From an uncultured Oscillospiraceae bacterium (GTDB lineage Bacteria > Bacillota > Clostridia > Oscillospirales > Oscillospiraceae): DNA of 64,000 bases. The translations under genes were made by a program, and so were the position numbers. Shown here one piece after another: positions 24,444 through 32,632 of this stretch. The stretch lies in assembly GCA_934590355.1 (NCBI GenBank), contig CAKTOX010000001.1:99154-163153 (forward strand), read 5' to 3'. The notes beneath the pieces were generated by a model that did no database searches, was not told the DNA's origin, and was given only the letters and a program-made list of their open reading frames with translations. The first letter of the stretch is position 1, and each line of letters starts with the position of its first letter.

Positions 24444-26693
24444 TTACCATTTTTTCAGATCGTACCTTTTGGCCTTGAGCGCGAGCTTATCGCGGAAGAA
24501 GGCCTTGAACTCCTCCGAGTGCTCCGCGACCTTGTGCAGATCCTGATGTATGTTTATCTCGATTATCTTGAAGCCGTCGTCGGTTATCGCAATGTCAAAG
24601 CCGAGGTATTCAAGCTCCGGCATGAACCGGCATATATCCGTTATGCCCTTTTTCATGAGCTCCCAGTTGGGCACCGTGCCCTCTATCTCGACTCCCGTGT
24701 CCGGATGTATCGGACAGGGCGTAAAGACGTGGTTTATTATCTTCTGCGGGCAGTAGTAATGTCCCGTGGGTATGTCGATCTTCGCGCAGATGCCGCCGTA
24801 GCCGACGTTGTCGGTGAAGCCCGTGGAGGAGGAGCCGATGCGCATATAGGTCTGCATGATCTTCGGCTCGTATGCCGTCTGATTTACGACCGCGACGCGG
24901 ATCGTGTTGACGGAATAGGGGTAAATTTTCTTGAGCTCGCGGTGCATAAAGAGATACTCGGTGACGATATAAATGGACTTAAACTCCGATATCATCGCAA
25001 CTATCTCGTCCTGCGTCATTTCCTTGCCGTTTATGAGATATTTTTCGCCGTCATACTCCATGCGGTAGAAGCCGTCGCCGTGGGTGCCGGAGGAGGGCTT
25101 GAGCGCGAGCAGCTTTTCGCGGCGCAGCAGGCGGAACAGCTCGTCAAACGATGCGCCGAAGCCCTCGGGAATATCCTGAAGCGCCTTTATGCACGTTTCG
25201 CCCTGCATTTTTATTATGTCGTAATAATACTTGGCGAAATACTGCTTATACGGCTCAAAGACAAATCTCGTCGTCGTTTTGTCGTTTATCCAGATCTGAT
25301 AGTCGTTATTTATTCTGTTGAGCCAGTGATACTGATAATCGGACAGGAAGCTTTTATAATTATCCTTTGTGAGCCCGTACTGCTTTATTCTGAACGAGAG
25401 GAAGCCGCGCTTATAGCACCATAGCTTCTGCGCAAGCGTCGTGTCCTTGTTGTGGCGCAGATCGTCCCAAACGGAGGTGAGCCAGAGCTTTTCCATGTAG
25501 GGGCGCATTCCCGGGCGGCAGAAGTGTCGGACAAATGCCTTGTAGCGCTTGTACTTAAACGCCTTGAACCACTTTTCCCTCGTCACGACGACGGTCTCGC
25601 GCTTTTTCTCAAGCCGTTCGAGTAGGAAATCGTTGAGCTGCTTACTGTGCGCGACGGGAGGCAGCTCGGGGTTTGTGTCAACGGAGTCGATTATAAAGCC
25701 GTCGCGCGTCGGGATAATGCCGACGGAGAAGTATTCGATCTCGCTTATAAAGCGTGCAAGGCGCGTGACCTCGGCGCATATTTCGTCCCAGCGCTCGATT
25801 TTTTCGCCGTCTGCGACGCCCTCGCGGGAGACCGCGCGGCAGCTCTCCTTACCGTCAACGAGCTTGGTTTCGTAAAAGTCCAAAAGCCGTGTCGAGCTCA
25901 GCTTCTCGTTTGCAACGTAGATGCGCAGCATCCTCGCCTCCTGCGGCTCGACATTGTACGGCTCTGCTATGACGTAGCCGTATTTAAGGGTAGAAATAAG
26001 CTCATAGAGGCTATCCTTATCGTAGCTGTCTCGCTTGCAGGGATTTTCCTCAAAGTCCTCGGGCAGCTCCTCGGGAAGCTCGGTGACAAGATACTCCCTG
26101 TCGTACCGGCCGCCCGCAAGCTCCATGCGCGCGCGGCTGAGCTCGGCGGGGAGCAGCTTATATTCGCCCTGCCCCACGCGCACGATCCTGTACGCGCTGC
26201 GGTAGGCGGAAAATCTGTCGGGGCGGATTATGAGCTCGCCCTTTTCCTCAAGCAGCTTTATAAAATCGTCGTAATTTTCGCCGTCCGAGCGCGAAACGGT
26301 GTCGATCGGGAGAAATATCTTTTTCTCCTCGCGCTCTATGATATTAAAATACAGCCTCGGCAGATGCTCGCGGTAGTCGACGAGAACCTTGTTTGCGGTC
26401 ACAAGATCGCGCACCCACTTGGTGAAGCTGTTGTTAAACGGCTTAAGGTACATATAATCCAGATCCGTTATGTAATTCGTCTCGGGATTATTTTTAAGAT
26501 CGTACTTTGCGATGCTGTCGGAGAAATACTTATGCTGATGCGCCCATTTCTTATCCGCCCTTGAAACTCCGTTGTCGGTCTCGAGATCCTTTACCGTCTT
26601 TCGATAATATGAATTCGCAAGTCGCCTCGAATAGCCCTGTCTGAGCCAGGGTCGGATAAATATCTCGCGCTTTACGCGGCCTATTATGCCCAT
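24444..26693 (-). CDS. Tandem sugar-transfer-associated ATP-grasp protein (749 aa)
   Basis: A 749-residue protein of two ATP-grasp-like modules. The C-terminal module (residues 440-749) looks functional: LALKPSSGTHGDGFYRM with Lys532, TEYLFMH near 575, RIGSSSTGFTDNVGYGG near 610, and the metal-binding IIEINIHQD with Glu712. The N-terminal module keeps the fold but has LIIRPDRFSAYRSAY instead of the lysine/glycine loop and IDSVDTNPE instead of E-x-N, so it is probably dead. The family (ATPgrasp_ST) is predicted to ligate carboxylates to amines during surface polymer synthesis. It leads the operon with the CEO synthase-like gene and faces a similar gene across a divergent promoter. Confidence 0.82.
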   Translation of the reverse strand: MGIIGRVKREIFIRPWLRQGYSRRLANSYYRKTVKDLETDNGVSRADKKWAHQHKYFSDSIAKYDLKNNPETNYITDLDYMYLKPFNNSFTKWVRDLVTANKVLVDYREHLPRLYFNIIEREEKKIFLPIDTVSRSDGENYDDFIKLLEEKGELIIRPDRFSAYRSAYRIVRVGQGEYKLLPAELSRARMELAGGRYDREYLVTELPEELPEDFEENPCKRDSYDKDSLYELISTLKYGYVIAEPYNVEPQEARMLRIYVANEKLSSTRLLDFYETKLVDGKESCRAVSREGVADGEKIERWDEICAEVTRLARFISEIEYFSVGIIPTRDGFIIDSVDTNPELPPVAHSKQLNDFLLERLEKKRETVVVTREKWFKAFKYKRYKAFVRHFCRPGMRPYMEKLWLTSVWDDLRHNKDTTLAQKLWCYKRGFLSFRIKQYGLTKDNYKSFLSDYQYHWLNRINNDYQIWINDKTTTRFVFEPYKQYFAKYYYDIIKMQGETCIKALQDIPEGFGASFDELFRLLRREKLLALKPSSGTHGDGFYRMEYDGEKYLINGKEMTQDEIVAMISEFKSIYIVTEYLFMHRELKKIYPYSVNTIRVAVVNQTAYEPKIMQTYMRIGSSSTGFTDNVGYGGICAKIDIPTGHYYCPQKIINHVFTPCPIHPDTGVEIEGTVPNWELMKKGITDICRFMPELEYLGFDIAITDDGFKIIEINIHQDLHKVAEHSEEFKAFFRDKLALKAKRYDLKKW

Positions 26694-26832
26694 TATGCTG
26701 TGTCCTCTCTGCCATAATAAATTATAACAAATAATAAAAAGTTATATAATAAAATGAATTTCCGCATAGGTATCCATTTTAGTCTAAGTATTATATTACT
26801 TATTTCGGCAAAATTCAACTTAATATAATGAA

Positions 26833-26861
26833 TTGCACATAATGTTGTTATATAGTATAAT
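26833..26861 (+). promoter_or_regulatory. Promoter of the 671-residue ATP-grasp gene
   Basis: TTGCAC (26833-26838), 17 bases, TATAAT (26856-26861), in an AT-rich 198-base divergent region. For the minus-strand gene only a TATAAT near its start is visible, with a poor -35. Confidence 0.75.
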
Positions 26862-26891
26862 GATTAAATATCTTAAAATCGGAGTTTTCAC

Positions 26892-28907
26892 ATGAAAGCA
26901 TCAAAACTTTTAAAAAGCGGCGCGCTGCTGTTTCGCGGCTTTACCATGGCAACGGCCGCGCAGTGGCTTTATCTTGACGGCATAAAAAAATACAAGCGTC
27001 CGAACAACATCGGCATGAGCGACAAGGAGATATTCTCCCTTCTGCCCTTTGACGCGAAATTCGACAAGCTTTTCGGCGACGCGCTCTCGCTGTCCTATGC
27101 TCTCGATAAGCACTCCGAGCTTCTGCCCGAGCGCTATTACAGTCTTCTCACCCGCGACGGAGAGCGCTTTATTCTCCCGCTCGAAACCGGACTTGAGCAG
27201 AGCCTTGACGGCGTCGTGAGCCTCATCCGCGAAAAGGGCGAGGTTCTCGTGGGCGGCGCATCCAACTCGGTCAAAGCGAAAAGCGCCGTGTATGGCTTTG
27301 ACGGGGAGAGCTTTTTCGCTGACGGCAAAGCTCTCGGCGAGGACGAGCTGCGCGAAAGGCTATTAAGGGTGCCCGACGGTACGATAATAACCCAGCTTAT
27401 CCGCTCGGACTTTGCGCCGACGCTGCACCTTGCGTTTTTAAACCGCGGCGACGCACCGGAGCTTTTATATTCCGTACTCACCGAGGAGGAGAGCGGCTGC
27501 GCGAAAAACTGGTACACCCAAAACCGTGAGCTGTCCCCCGTTTCCGAGGACGGCAGCTTTAACGGCGGCAGGATCGCGGATTTCGAGCGCATCAAAAACG
27601 AGCTGTGCGCGATAGCGGGCGAATTTTCCGAGCTTGAATACATGAGCTTTGCCGTGCGTATAACGCCCTCGGGCTTTAAGATACTGCGCGTTGACACCGG
27701 CGCGGACTTCACCTATCTTGAGCATTTTAACGACAAGGCCGCAAGCTTCATCCGCGAAAAGCGCCGCGCGAAGCCCCGCTTTGTGAGCTTTAAGCAGGCG
27801 CTGCGGATAATCGACCGCTACACATGGAGCATAAGAGCGAAGCGCCGCGGCTTCATGGACTATATGTACCGCGGCTGGAAAAAGGCGCTGCGCGAGGATA
27901 AGCGGGACAAATTCACGACCCGCGAGGAGAAAAAATGGGCTCACGAGCGCGGATTTTTCTCCTACCACATAAAGCAGTACGGTCTTACCGACGATAACTG
28001 GCGCGAATTTCTCTCCGACCGCGATTACAAATGGCTGCGCCCCATAAACAACGACTACCGCAAGCTTTTATGGGACAAGGTCACCCTGCGCTACTGTCTG
28101 GACAAATACGCAAAATATCTGCCGGAATATTATTTCCACATCGTCCCGCGTGACGGAAAAATGCAGGTGCTCAAAATGCCCGACTGTCCGCAGTACATAA
28201 GCCGCAGCCTTGAGGGCATCACGGCGCTGCTGCGGGAAAAGAAAATTCTCGCCATGAAGCCCACCGTCGGCTCGCACGGCATAGGCTTTTACAAGCTGCA
28301 ATATGACGGCGAGAGCTACGTCGTAAACGGCGAGGCCATGGACGAGGCGCATATGCTCAAATTTCTCGCTGGGCTCAATGACTACTACAACATTTCCGAG
28401 TACATCGTCATGCACGAGAGCCTGCGCAGGATATACAGCGAGGTCGCCTGCACGGTACGCATAATGGTCATAAACCGCACGGGCTTTGACCCCGTCATCG
28501 AGAACGCATATTTCCGCATCGGTACGAAAAGCACGGGCTTTACCGACAACATAGGCTCAGGCGGCGTTTTCGCCTATGTTGATGAGAAAACCGGCTTCTT
28601 CCACGACGCGGAGGTCATAAAGGAGCACGTCATAACCCCCTGCCCCATCCACCCCGATTCGGGCGAAATGATCGAAGGCTACCTTCCGCATTGGGACGAG
28701 GTGCTGCGCACGCTGCCGGAGCTGTGCCGATACATAAGTCCGCTTGAATACCTCGGCTTTGACGTCGTCATCACGGACGCGGGCTTTAAGATCCTCGAAA
28801 TAAACACCCATCAGGATCTGCACCGCTACCCGACCTATAACGAAAACGTCCGCTCGTATTTTATGAATAAGCTCGCTCTCAAAAAGGCAGGCAGGAAGCT
28901 TTGTTAA
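26892..28907 (+). CDS. Tandem sugar-transfer-associated ATP-grasp protein (671 aa)
   Basis: A 671-residue paralogue of the divergent gene at 24444. The C-terminal module (residues 345-671) is intact: LAMKPTVGSHGIGFYKL with Lys456, SEYIVMHESL, RIGTKSTGFTDNIGSGG and KILEINTHQDLH with Glu636. The N-terminal module has VGGASNSVKAKSAVYGF and ILRVDTGADF at the matching places, so its ATP and metal sites are lost. The linker carries FSYHIKQYGLTDDNW, nearly the same as in the 749-residue protein. GGAG lies before the ATG. It likely acts on a surface-polymer precursor made by the following genes; the acceptor and donor are unknown. Confidence 0.82.
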   Translation: MKASKLLKSGALLFRGFTMATAAQWLYLDGIKKYKRPNNIGMSDKEIFSLLPFDAKFDKLFGDALSLSYALDKHSELLPERYYSLLTRDGERFILPLETGLEQSLDGVVSLIREKGEVLVGGASNSVKAKSAVYGFDGESFFADGKALGEDELRERLLRVPDGTIITQLIRSDFAPTLHLAFLNRGDAPELLYSVLTEEESGCAKNWYTQNRELSPVSEDGSFNGGRIADFERIKNELCAIAGEFSELEYMSFAVRITPSGFKILRVDTGADFTYLEHFNDKAASFIREKRRAKPRFVSFKQALRIIDRYTWSIRAKRRGFMDYMYRGWKKALREDKRDKFTTREEKKWAHERGFFSYHIKQYGLTDDNWREFLSDRDYKWLRPINNDYRKLLWDKVTLRYCLDKYAKYLPEYYFHIVPRDGKMQVLKMPDCPQYISRSLEGITALLREKKILAMKPTVGSHGIGFYKLQYDGESYVVNGEAMDEAHMLKFLAGLNDYYNISEYIVMHESLRRIYSEVACTVRIMVINRTGFDPVIENAYFRIGTKSTGFTDNIGSGGVFAYVDEKTGFFHDAEVIKEHVITPCPIHPDSGEMIEGYLPHWDEVLRTLPELCRYISPLEYLGFDVVITDAGFKILEINTHQDLHRYPTYNENVRSYFMNKLALKKAGRKLC

Positions 28908-28917
28908 CATTTTTCAG

Positions 28918-28946
28918 GTGACAAAGTCGTTTCGCCGTCGTATAAT
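28918..28946 (+). promoter_or_regulatory. Promoter of the glycerophosphotransferase gene
   Basis: GTGACA (28918-28923), 17 bases, TATAAT (28941-28946), starting 11 bases after the previous stop codon. Confidence 0.75.
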
Positions 28947-28982
28947 TGAGCGAACTATCAAAGGACATAAGATTGGAGTAAT

Positions 28983-30194
28983 ATGACAATTGCAGTTATT
29001 TTGCTGCGCTGGGTGATGAATTTCGTCTATTTCTTTCTGAAGCTCCTCCCCACCGACCGCAGCAAGGTGTTATTCCTCAGCCGTCAATCGAATACAGCCA
29101 CGGAGGATTTCATTTTCCTCGCCGACAGGCTCCGCGAGCTTTGCCCCGCAGTTAAGATCGTCATGATAACAAAGCGCGCGGACAAGGGGCTTTTGAGCCT
29201 GCTCGGCTATGCAGGAGCGACGCTGCGCAGTATGTATCATCTTGCGACGGCGCGCGTGTGCGTGCTCGATTCATACTGGCCCGCGGTGTCCGTGCTGCAT
29301 CACAAAAAGCAGCTTGCCGTTATCCAGATGTGGCACGCCATGGGCAAGATAAAAAAATCCGGATATCAGTCGCTCGGCAAGAAATTCGGACGCAGCGACA
29401 TGATAGCGCGCGAGATGCGTATGCACCGCAACTATGACGTCGTCATCGCCGGCGGCAGGGCGTTCAATCCCTTCTACTGCGCCTCCTTCGACATAAGCCC
29501 CGATATTCTATATAATGTAGGGCTGCCGAGGATGGATAAGCTGCGCGAGGGCGTTGAGGACGCAAGGCGCGAATTTTACGAGCGCTATCCCAAGCTGCGC
29601 GGCAAGAAGATCGTCCTGTACGCGCCGACCTTCCGCAAGGGGCAGGCGCTCGACCCGAAGGAGCTCGTGCGCGCCTTCCATTTTAACGGGGAGCAGGTGC
29701 TTATAATAAAGCGCCACCCCAACCAGCTTCTCGTCGTTGACAATCTTGCGCCGGCAATGACCTGCCCGGGTATGCCGACCTCGACGATACTTTCGGTGTG
29801 CGACTGCGTCATAACGGACTATTCCGCCATAACGATAGAGGCCGCGCTTCTCGGAAAGCCCGTGTACTTCTACCTTTTCGACTACGAGGACTATCTTGAT
29901 CACAACGGGCTCAACGTCAAACTCTTCGACGAATTTCCCGACTGCATCTTCCTTGATCCGGAAAAGCTTGCAGACGCCATAGACAGCGGCGAATACGACA
30001 CGGAAAACTACCGGCGCTTCTGCAAAAAATATCTGCCCGACCAAAGCGGCAGAGCAACGGATAAGATCGCCGGACTTATAATCGACTGCATGGAGAGAGA
30101 TAAACATGATGCGATTTCTGAGCAAATTGCTCGCCAAAATAAAATTGACGGTGCTGTGGATAGTGAGGATACTGTTTGCGCCCAATCACTTTAA
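28983..30194 (+). CDS. CDP-glycerol glycerophosphotransferase-like (TagB/TagF family)
   Basis: A 403-residue peripheral membrane enzyme with an N-terminal hydrophobic segment. It shows the Glyphos_transf pattern: QMWHAMGKIKKSGYQS near residue 115, NVGLPRMDKL near 178, VLYAPTFRKG near 212, IIKRHPNQ near 240 and ITDYSAITIEAALLGKPVYF near 275. Such enzymes add glycerol-phosphate or ribitol-phosphate from a CDP donor to a growing teichoic acid. The last 30 residues overlap the next gene by 89 bases and look non-conserved. No TagD, TagO or TagA is present here, so the polymer is not necessarily classical teichoic acid. Confidence 0.88.
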   Translation: MTIAVILLRWVMNFVYFFLKLLPTDRSKVLFLSRQSNTATEDFIFLADRLRELCPAVKIVMITKRADKGLLSLLGYAGATLRSMYHLATARVCVLDSYWPAVSVLHHKKQLAVIQMWHAMGKIKKSGYQSLGKKFGRSDMIAREMRMHRNYDVVIAGGRAFNPFYCASFDISPDILYNVGLPRMDKLREGVEDARREFYERYPKLRGKKIVLYAPTFRKGQALDPKELVRAFHFNGEQVLIIKRHPNQLLVVDNLAPAMTCPGMPTSTILSVCDCVITDYSAITIEAALLGKPVYFYLFDYEDYLDHNGLNVKLFDEFPDCIFLDPEKLADAIDSGEYDTENYRRFCKKYLPDQSGRATDKIAGLIIDCMERDKHDAISEQIARQNKIDGAVDSEDTVCAQSL

Positions 30195-31155
30195 GCTCCC
30201 GCTCTACAAAAGGATACATTACAGCATTTTCGGCGGCTACATGATAGACCAGGTCGCCATGTATGACTTTAAGCACAACGACGAAAAGCAGTACCTGTCC
30301 GAATTTGACTGGTACCGCTCGCGGTGCATAAACGACCCGTACAGCGAGATGCTCAACAACAAGGTCGTTTTCACGCAGATAATAGAGCGCTATTGCAGCA
30401 CGCCGGAGATATACTGCGTCAAAAAGGAAAAGCGCCTTGCCGGAATGAACGGCAGGGTCATAAACGGCTATGACGACCTCATCGGTCTGCTGCACGAGGT
30501 GGGGGCGTTTGTCGTCAAGCCCGTGCGCGCGGGCAAGGGCAAGGGCGTATACGTCGTTAAATATAACGGTCATGGCATAATCTGCAACGACGAGCCTCAC
30601 ACGGAGGCCGAGCTCGCCGCAAGGCTCGAGCACGACGAGGAGTGGCTCATCTGCGCCTATGCGCATCAGGCGGAATATCTCAACAAGCTCTATGCAAATT
30701 CCGCCAACACCCTGCGCATGATAGTCCTGCGCTCGGCGCAGACGAAGGAGTTTGAGCTGTGCTTTGCCGTGCAGCGCATAGGAGCGGCATGGACGGGCGC
30801 GGTGGATAACGGCAGCCGCGGCGGTCTTGTCGCAAACGTTGACATCGCAACGGGCGAAATGAGCCACGCGCGCACCCTGCATAATCTCACCGTTTACGAG
30901 ACTCACCCCGACACGGGTGCCGCCATCCGGGGCACCGTCATTCCGAATTGGCAGGCACTCAAGCAGGGCGTTCTCGACATAAGCCTCCGCTTTCCCTATC
31001 TTGACATCATCGCATGGGACATTCTCCCGACCGACGACGGCTTCACCGTTATAGAAGCCAACACCTCCTCGGGCGTCAACATCATTCAGCTTTGGGGACC
31101 GCAGCGCTACGGCAGGCTCGGTGATTTCTACCGCGAGCATGGGATAATAAAATGA
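30106..31155 (+). CDS. Single-module sugar-transfer-associated ATP-grasp protein
   Basis: A 349-residue third ATP-grasp protein of the cluster, with only one module. The ATP-binding loop AFVVKPVRAGKGKGVYVV has Lys138, the core contains IGAAWTGAVDNGSRGGL near residue 225, and the metal site reads TVIEANTSSG with Glu317. All catalytic positions appear intact. GGAGAGAG precedes the ATG, although the start lies 89 bases inside the previous gene. Its stop overlaps the next start (ATGA). Known biology of the family predicts amide or peptide-like bond formation on a surface glycan precursor. Confidence 0.85.
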   Translation: MMRFLSKLLAKIKLTVLWIVRILFAPNHFKLPLYKRIHYSIFGGYMIDQVAMYDFKHNDEKQYLSEFDWYRSRCINDPYSEMLNNKVVFTQIIERYCSTPEIYCVKKEKRLAGMNGRVINGYDDLIGLLHEVGAFVVKPVRAGKGKGVYVVKYNGHGIICNDEPHTEAELAARLEHDEEWLICAYAHQAEYLNKLYANSANTLRMIVLRSAQTKEFELCFAVQRIGAAWTGAVDNGSRGGLVANVDIATGEMSHARTLHNLTVYETHPDTGAAIRGTVIPNWQALKQGVLDISLRFPYLDIIAWDILPTDDGFTVIEANTSSGVNIIQLWGPQRYGRLGDFYREHGIIK

Positions 31156-31748
31156 AATACGTCATAATGGCCGACGGCAAGGGCGGCAGATGGAACAATT
31201 TCATGGGTCACTCGAAGCAGGAGATCCGCGTTTTCGGCGAGACCCTGCTTGAGCGCACGGTGCGCCTTGTGCATGAGTGCGACGAAAATGCCGAGGTCAT
31301 CATCACCTCGCACGATAAAAGCCTTGAGATACCGGGCGCGGTGCGCTATGAGCCGAAAAACAACGTGCTTGAGATCGACCGCTTCACGGCCGAGCTCATA
31401 GGCGACGATATGTGCTTTCTCTACGGCGACGTGGTATATTCCGAAAACGCCGTGAAAACCATCGTTTCCGCGCGCGGCAGGGAGAGCATTTTGTTCTTTG
31501 GCAGCGAAAAAAGCATCTGCGCGGTGCTCATAAGAGACGGCGAGCTTTTCCGCGGGCTTTATCTTGAGATCAGGCGGCTTTTCACCGAGGGGTGCATCGC
31601 GGAATGTAAGGGCTGGGAGGTCTATCACCTGTATGCGCAGCTTCCGCTGTGCTCGCGCGAGATAGGCAAAAGCTACGTCCTTCTCGACAGCTTTACCCGC
31701 GATTTTAACACTCCGGAAGACTTTCTAAACTCCGAGTTCAAAAATTGA
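31152..31748 (+). CDS. Small nucleotidyltransferase (NTP_transferase, TarI/IspD-like start)
   Basis: A 198-residue GT-A-like protein. The N-terminus MADGKGGRWNNFMGHSKQE matches the glycine-rich NTP-binding loop and conserved Lys of nucleotidyltransferases, and CFLYGDVVYS near residue 92 gives the acidic metal-binding site. It is shorter than most relatives. It would activate a phosphorylated alcohol or sugar, perhaps with CTP as a donor for the glycerophosphotransferase two genes upstream. It is translationally coupled to the ATP-grasp gene by a four-base overlap. Confidence 0.75.
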   Translation: MKYVIMADGKGGRWNNFMGHSKQEIRVFGETLLERTVRLVHECDENAEVIITSHDKSLEIPGAVRYEPKNNVLEIDRFTAELIGDDMCFLYGDVVYSENAVKTIVSARGRESILFFGSEKSICAVLIRDGELFRGLYLEIRRLFTEGCIAECKGWEVYHLYAQLPLCSREIGKSYVLLDSFTRDFNTPEDFLNSEFKN

Positions 31749-31760
31749 TATGGAATTCTT

Positions 31761-31836
31761 AATAAGACTGTGTTATAATTGTGTGATTATATGGGCATTT
31801 TCGCCCTGCAAATATCATTATACACGGTCTTATTTT
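31761..31836 (+). terminator. Long inverted repeat ending in T6 before the ABC permease
   Basis: AATAAGACTGTGT-TATAAT on the left pairs with ATTATACACGGTCTTATT on the right (one wobble, one bulge), and GGGC/GCCC pairs inside; TTTTTT then runs into the AAGGAG of the next gene. A TGTTATAAT extended -10 element lies in the left arm (31774-31779). It may be an attenuating terminator between the two halves of the cluster. Confidence 0.55.
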
Positions 31837-31854
31837 TTAAGGAGATAACGTTTT

Positions 31855-32622
31855 ATGACTTCAGACAAGACCAACCGCGGTTTTCTTCTTGTTGAGCTTA
31901 TAAGGCGAGATTTTGTGAAAAAATACAAGCGCACTACCTTCGGCATACTTTGGAGTGCGCTTTCGCCGCTGTTTCTGCTGCTGACGATGGACGTCGTGTT
32001 CGGTACGTTTTTCGGCCGCAATATGCCGCACTACACCATTTACCTGTTTTGCGGCCTGCTGCTGTTTAACTACTTCGCCGCGGCAACGCGAAGCGCCATG
32101 CGCGTGTTGTATGACAATGCGCCCATTTACAGCAAGGTGCCCGTTCCCAAGCACTATTTTCTCATCTCGCAGAGCGTTGCGCAGTTTATCGATTTTCTCG
32201 TTTCGCTGCTGGTGTTTTTCATTTTCGTTGCGATCGACGGGATCGAGTTCCACACGCGCTTTTTCTACCTGCTCTACCCCATCGTATGCCTTTATTTCAT
32301 GAACTTCGGCATAGGGCTTTTCCTCAGCACCCTCTACATCTTCTTCCGCGACGTCAACTATCTCTGGCCCGTCGTGACGAGGATAATCATGTACGCCTCG
32401 GCGATTTTCTACGATGTTTCCATTCTGCCTGGCATCATGCGCAGGCTTTTGAACTGCAACCCGCTGTATATGTGCGTAAGCTACTTCCGCGAGCTTATAA
32501 TCCACTCGACCGTGCCGAACATTTCAACGCATCTCGTGCTGGGTGCAATGGCGGCGTTCTGTATGCTCGGCGGCTGGTTTACCTACCGCATCGCGCGCGA
32601 TAAGATCGCGCTGTACGTGTAA
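31855..32622 (+). CDS. ABC-2 type polysaccharide/teichoic acid export permease (TagG/Wzm-like)
   Basis: A 255-residue membrane protein with six transmembrane helices. The N-terminal interface helix region reads LIRRDFVKKYKRTTFGILWS, the signature of polysaccharide-exporting ABC-2 permeases such as TagG, Wzm and RfbD. YFRELII near the C-terminus also matches. With the following ATPase it would form the pore that flips an undecaprenyl-linked polymer outward. AAGGAG stands ahead of the ATG. Confidence 0.92.
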   Translation: MTSDKTNRGFLLVELIRRDFVKKYKRTTFGILWSALSPLFLLLTMDVVFGTFFGRNMPHYTIYLFCGLLLFNYFAAATRSAMRVLYDNAPIYSKVPVPKHYFLISQSVAQFIDFLVSLLVFFIFVAIDGIEFHTRFFYLLYPIVCLYFMNFGIGLFLSTLYIFFRDVNYLWPVVTRIIMYASAIFYDVSILPGIMRRLLNCNPLYMCVSYFRELIIHSTVPNISTHLVLGAMAAFCMLGGWFTYRIARDKIALYV

Positions 32623-32632
32623 GGAGGGCACC

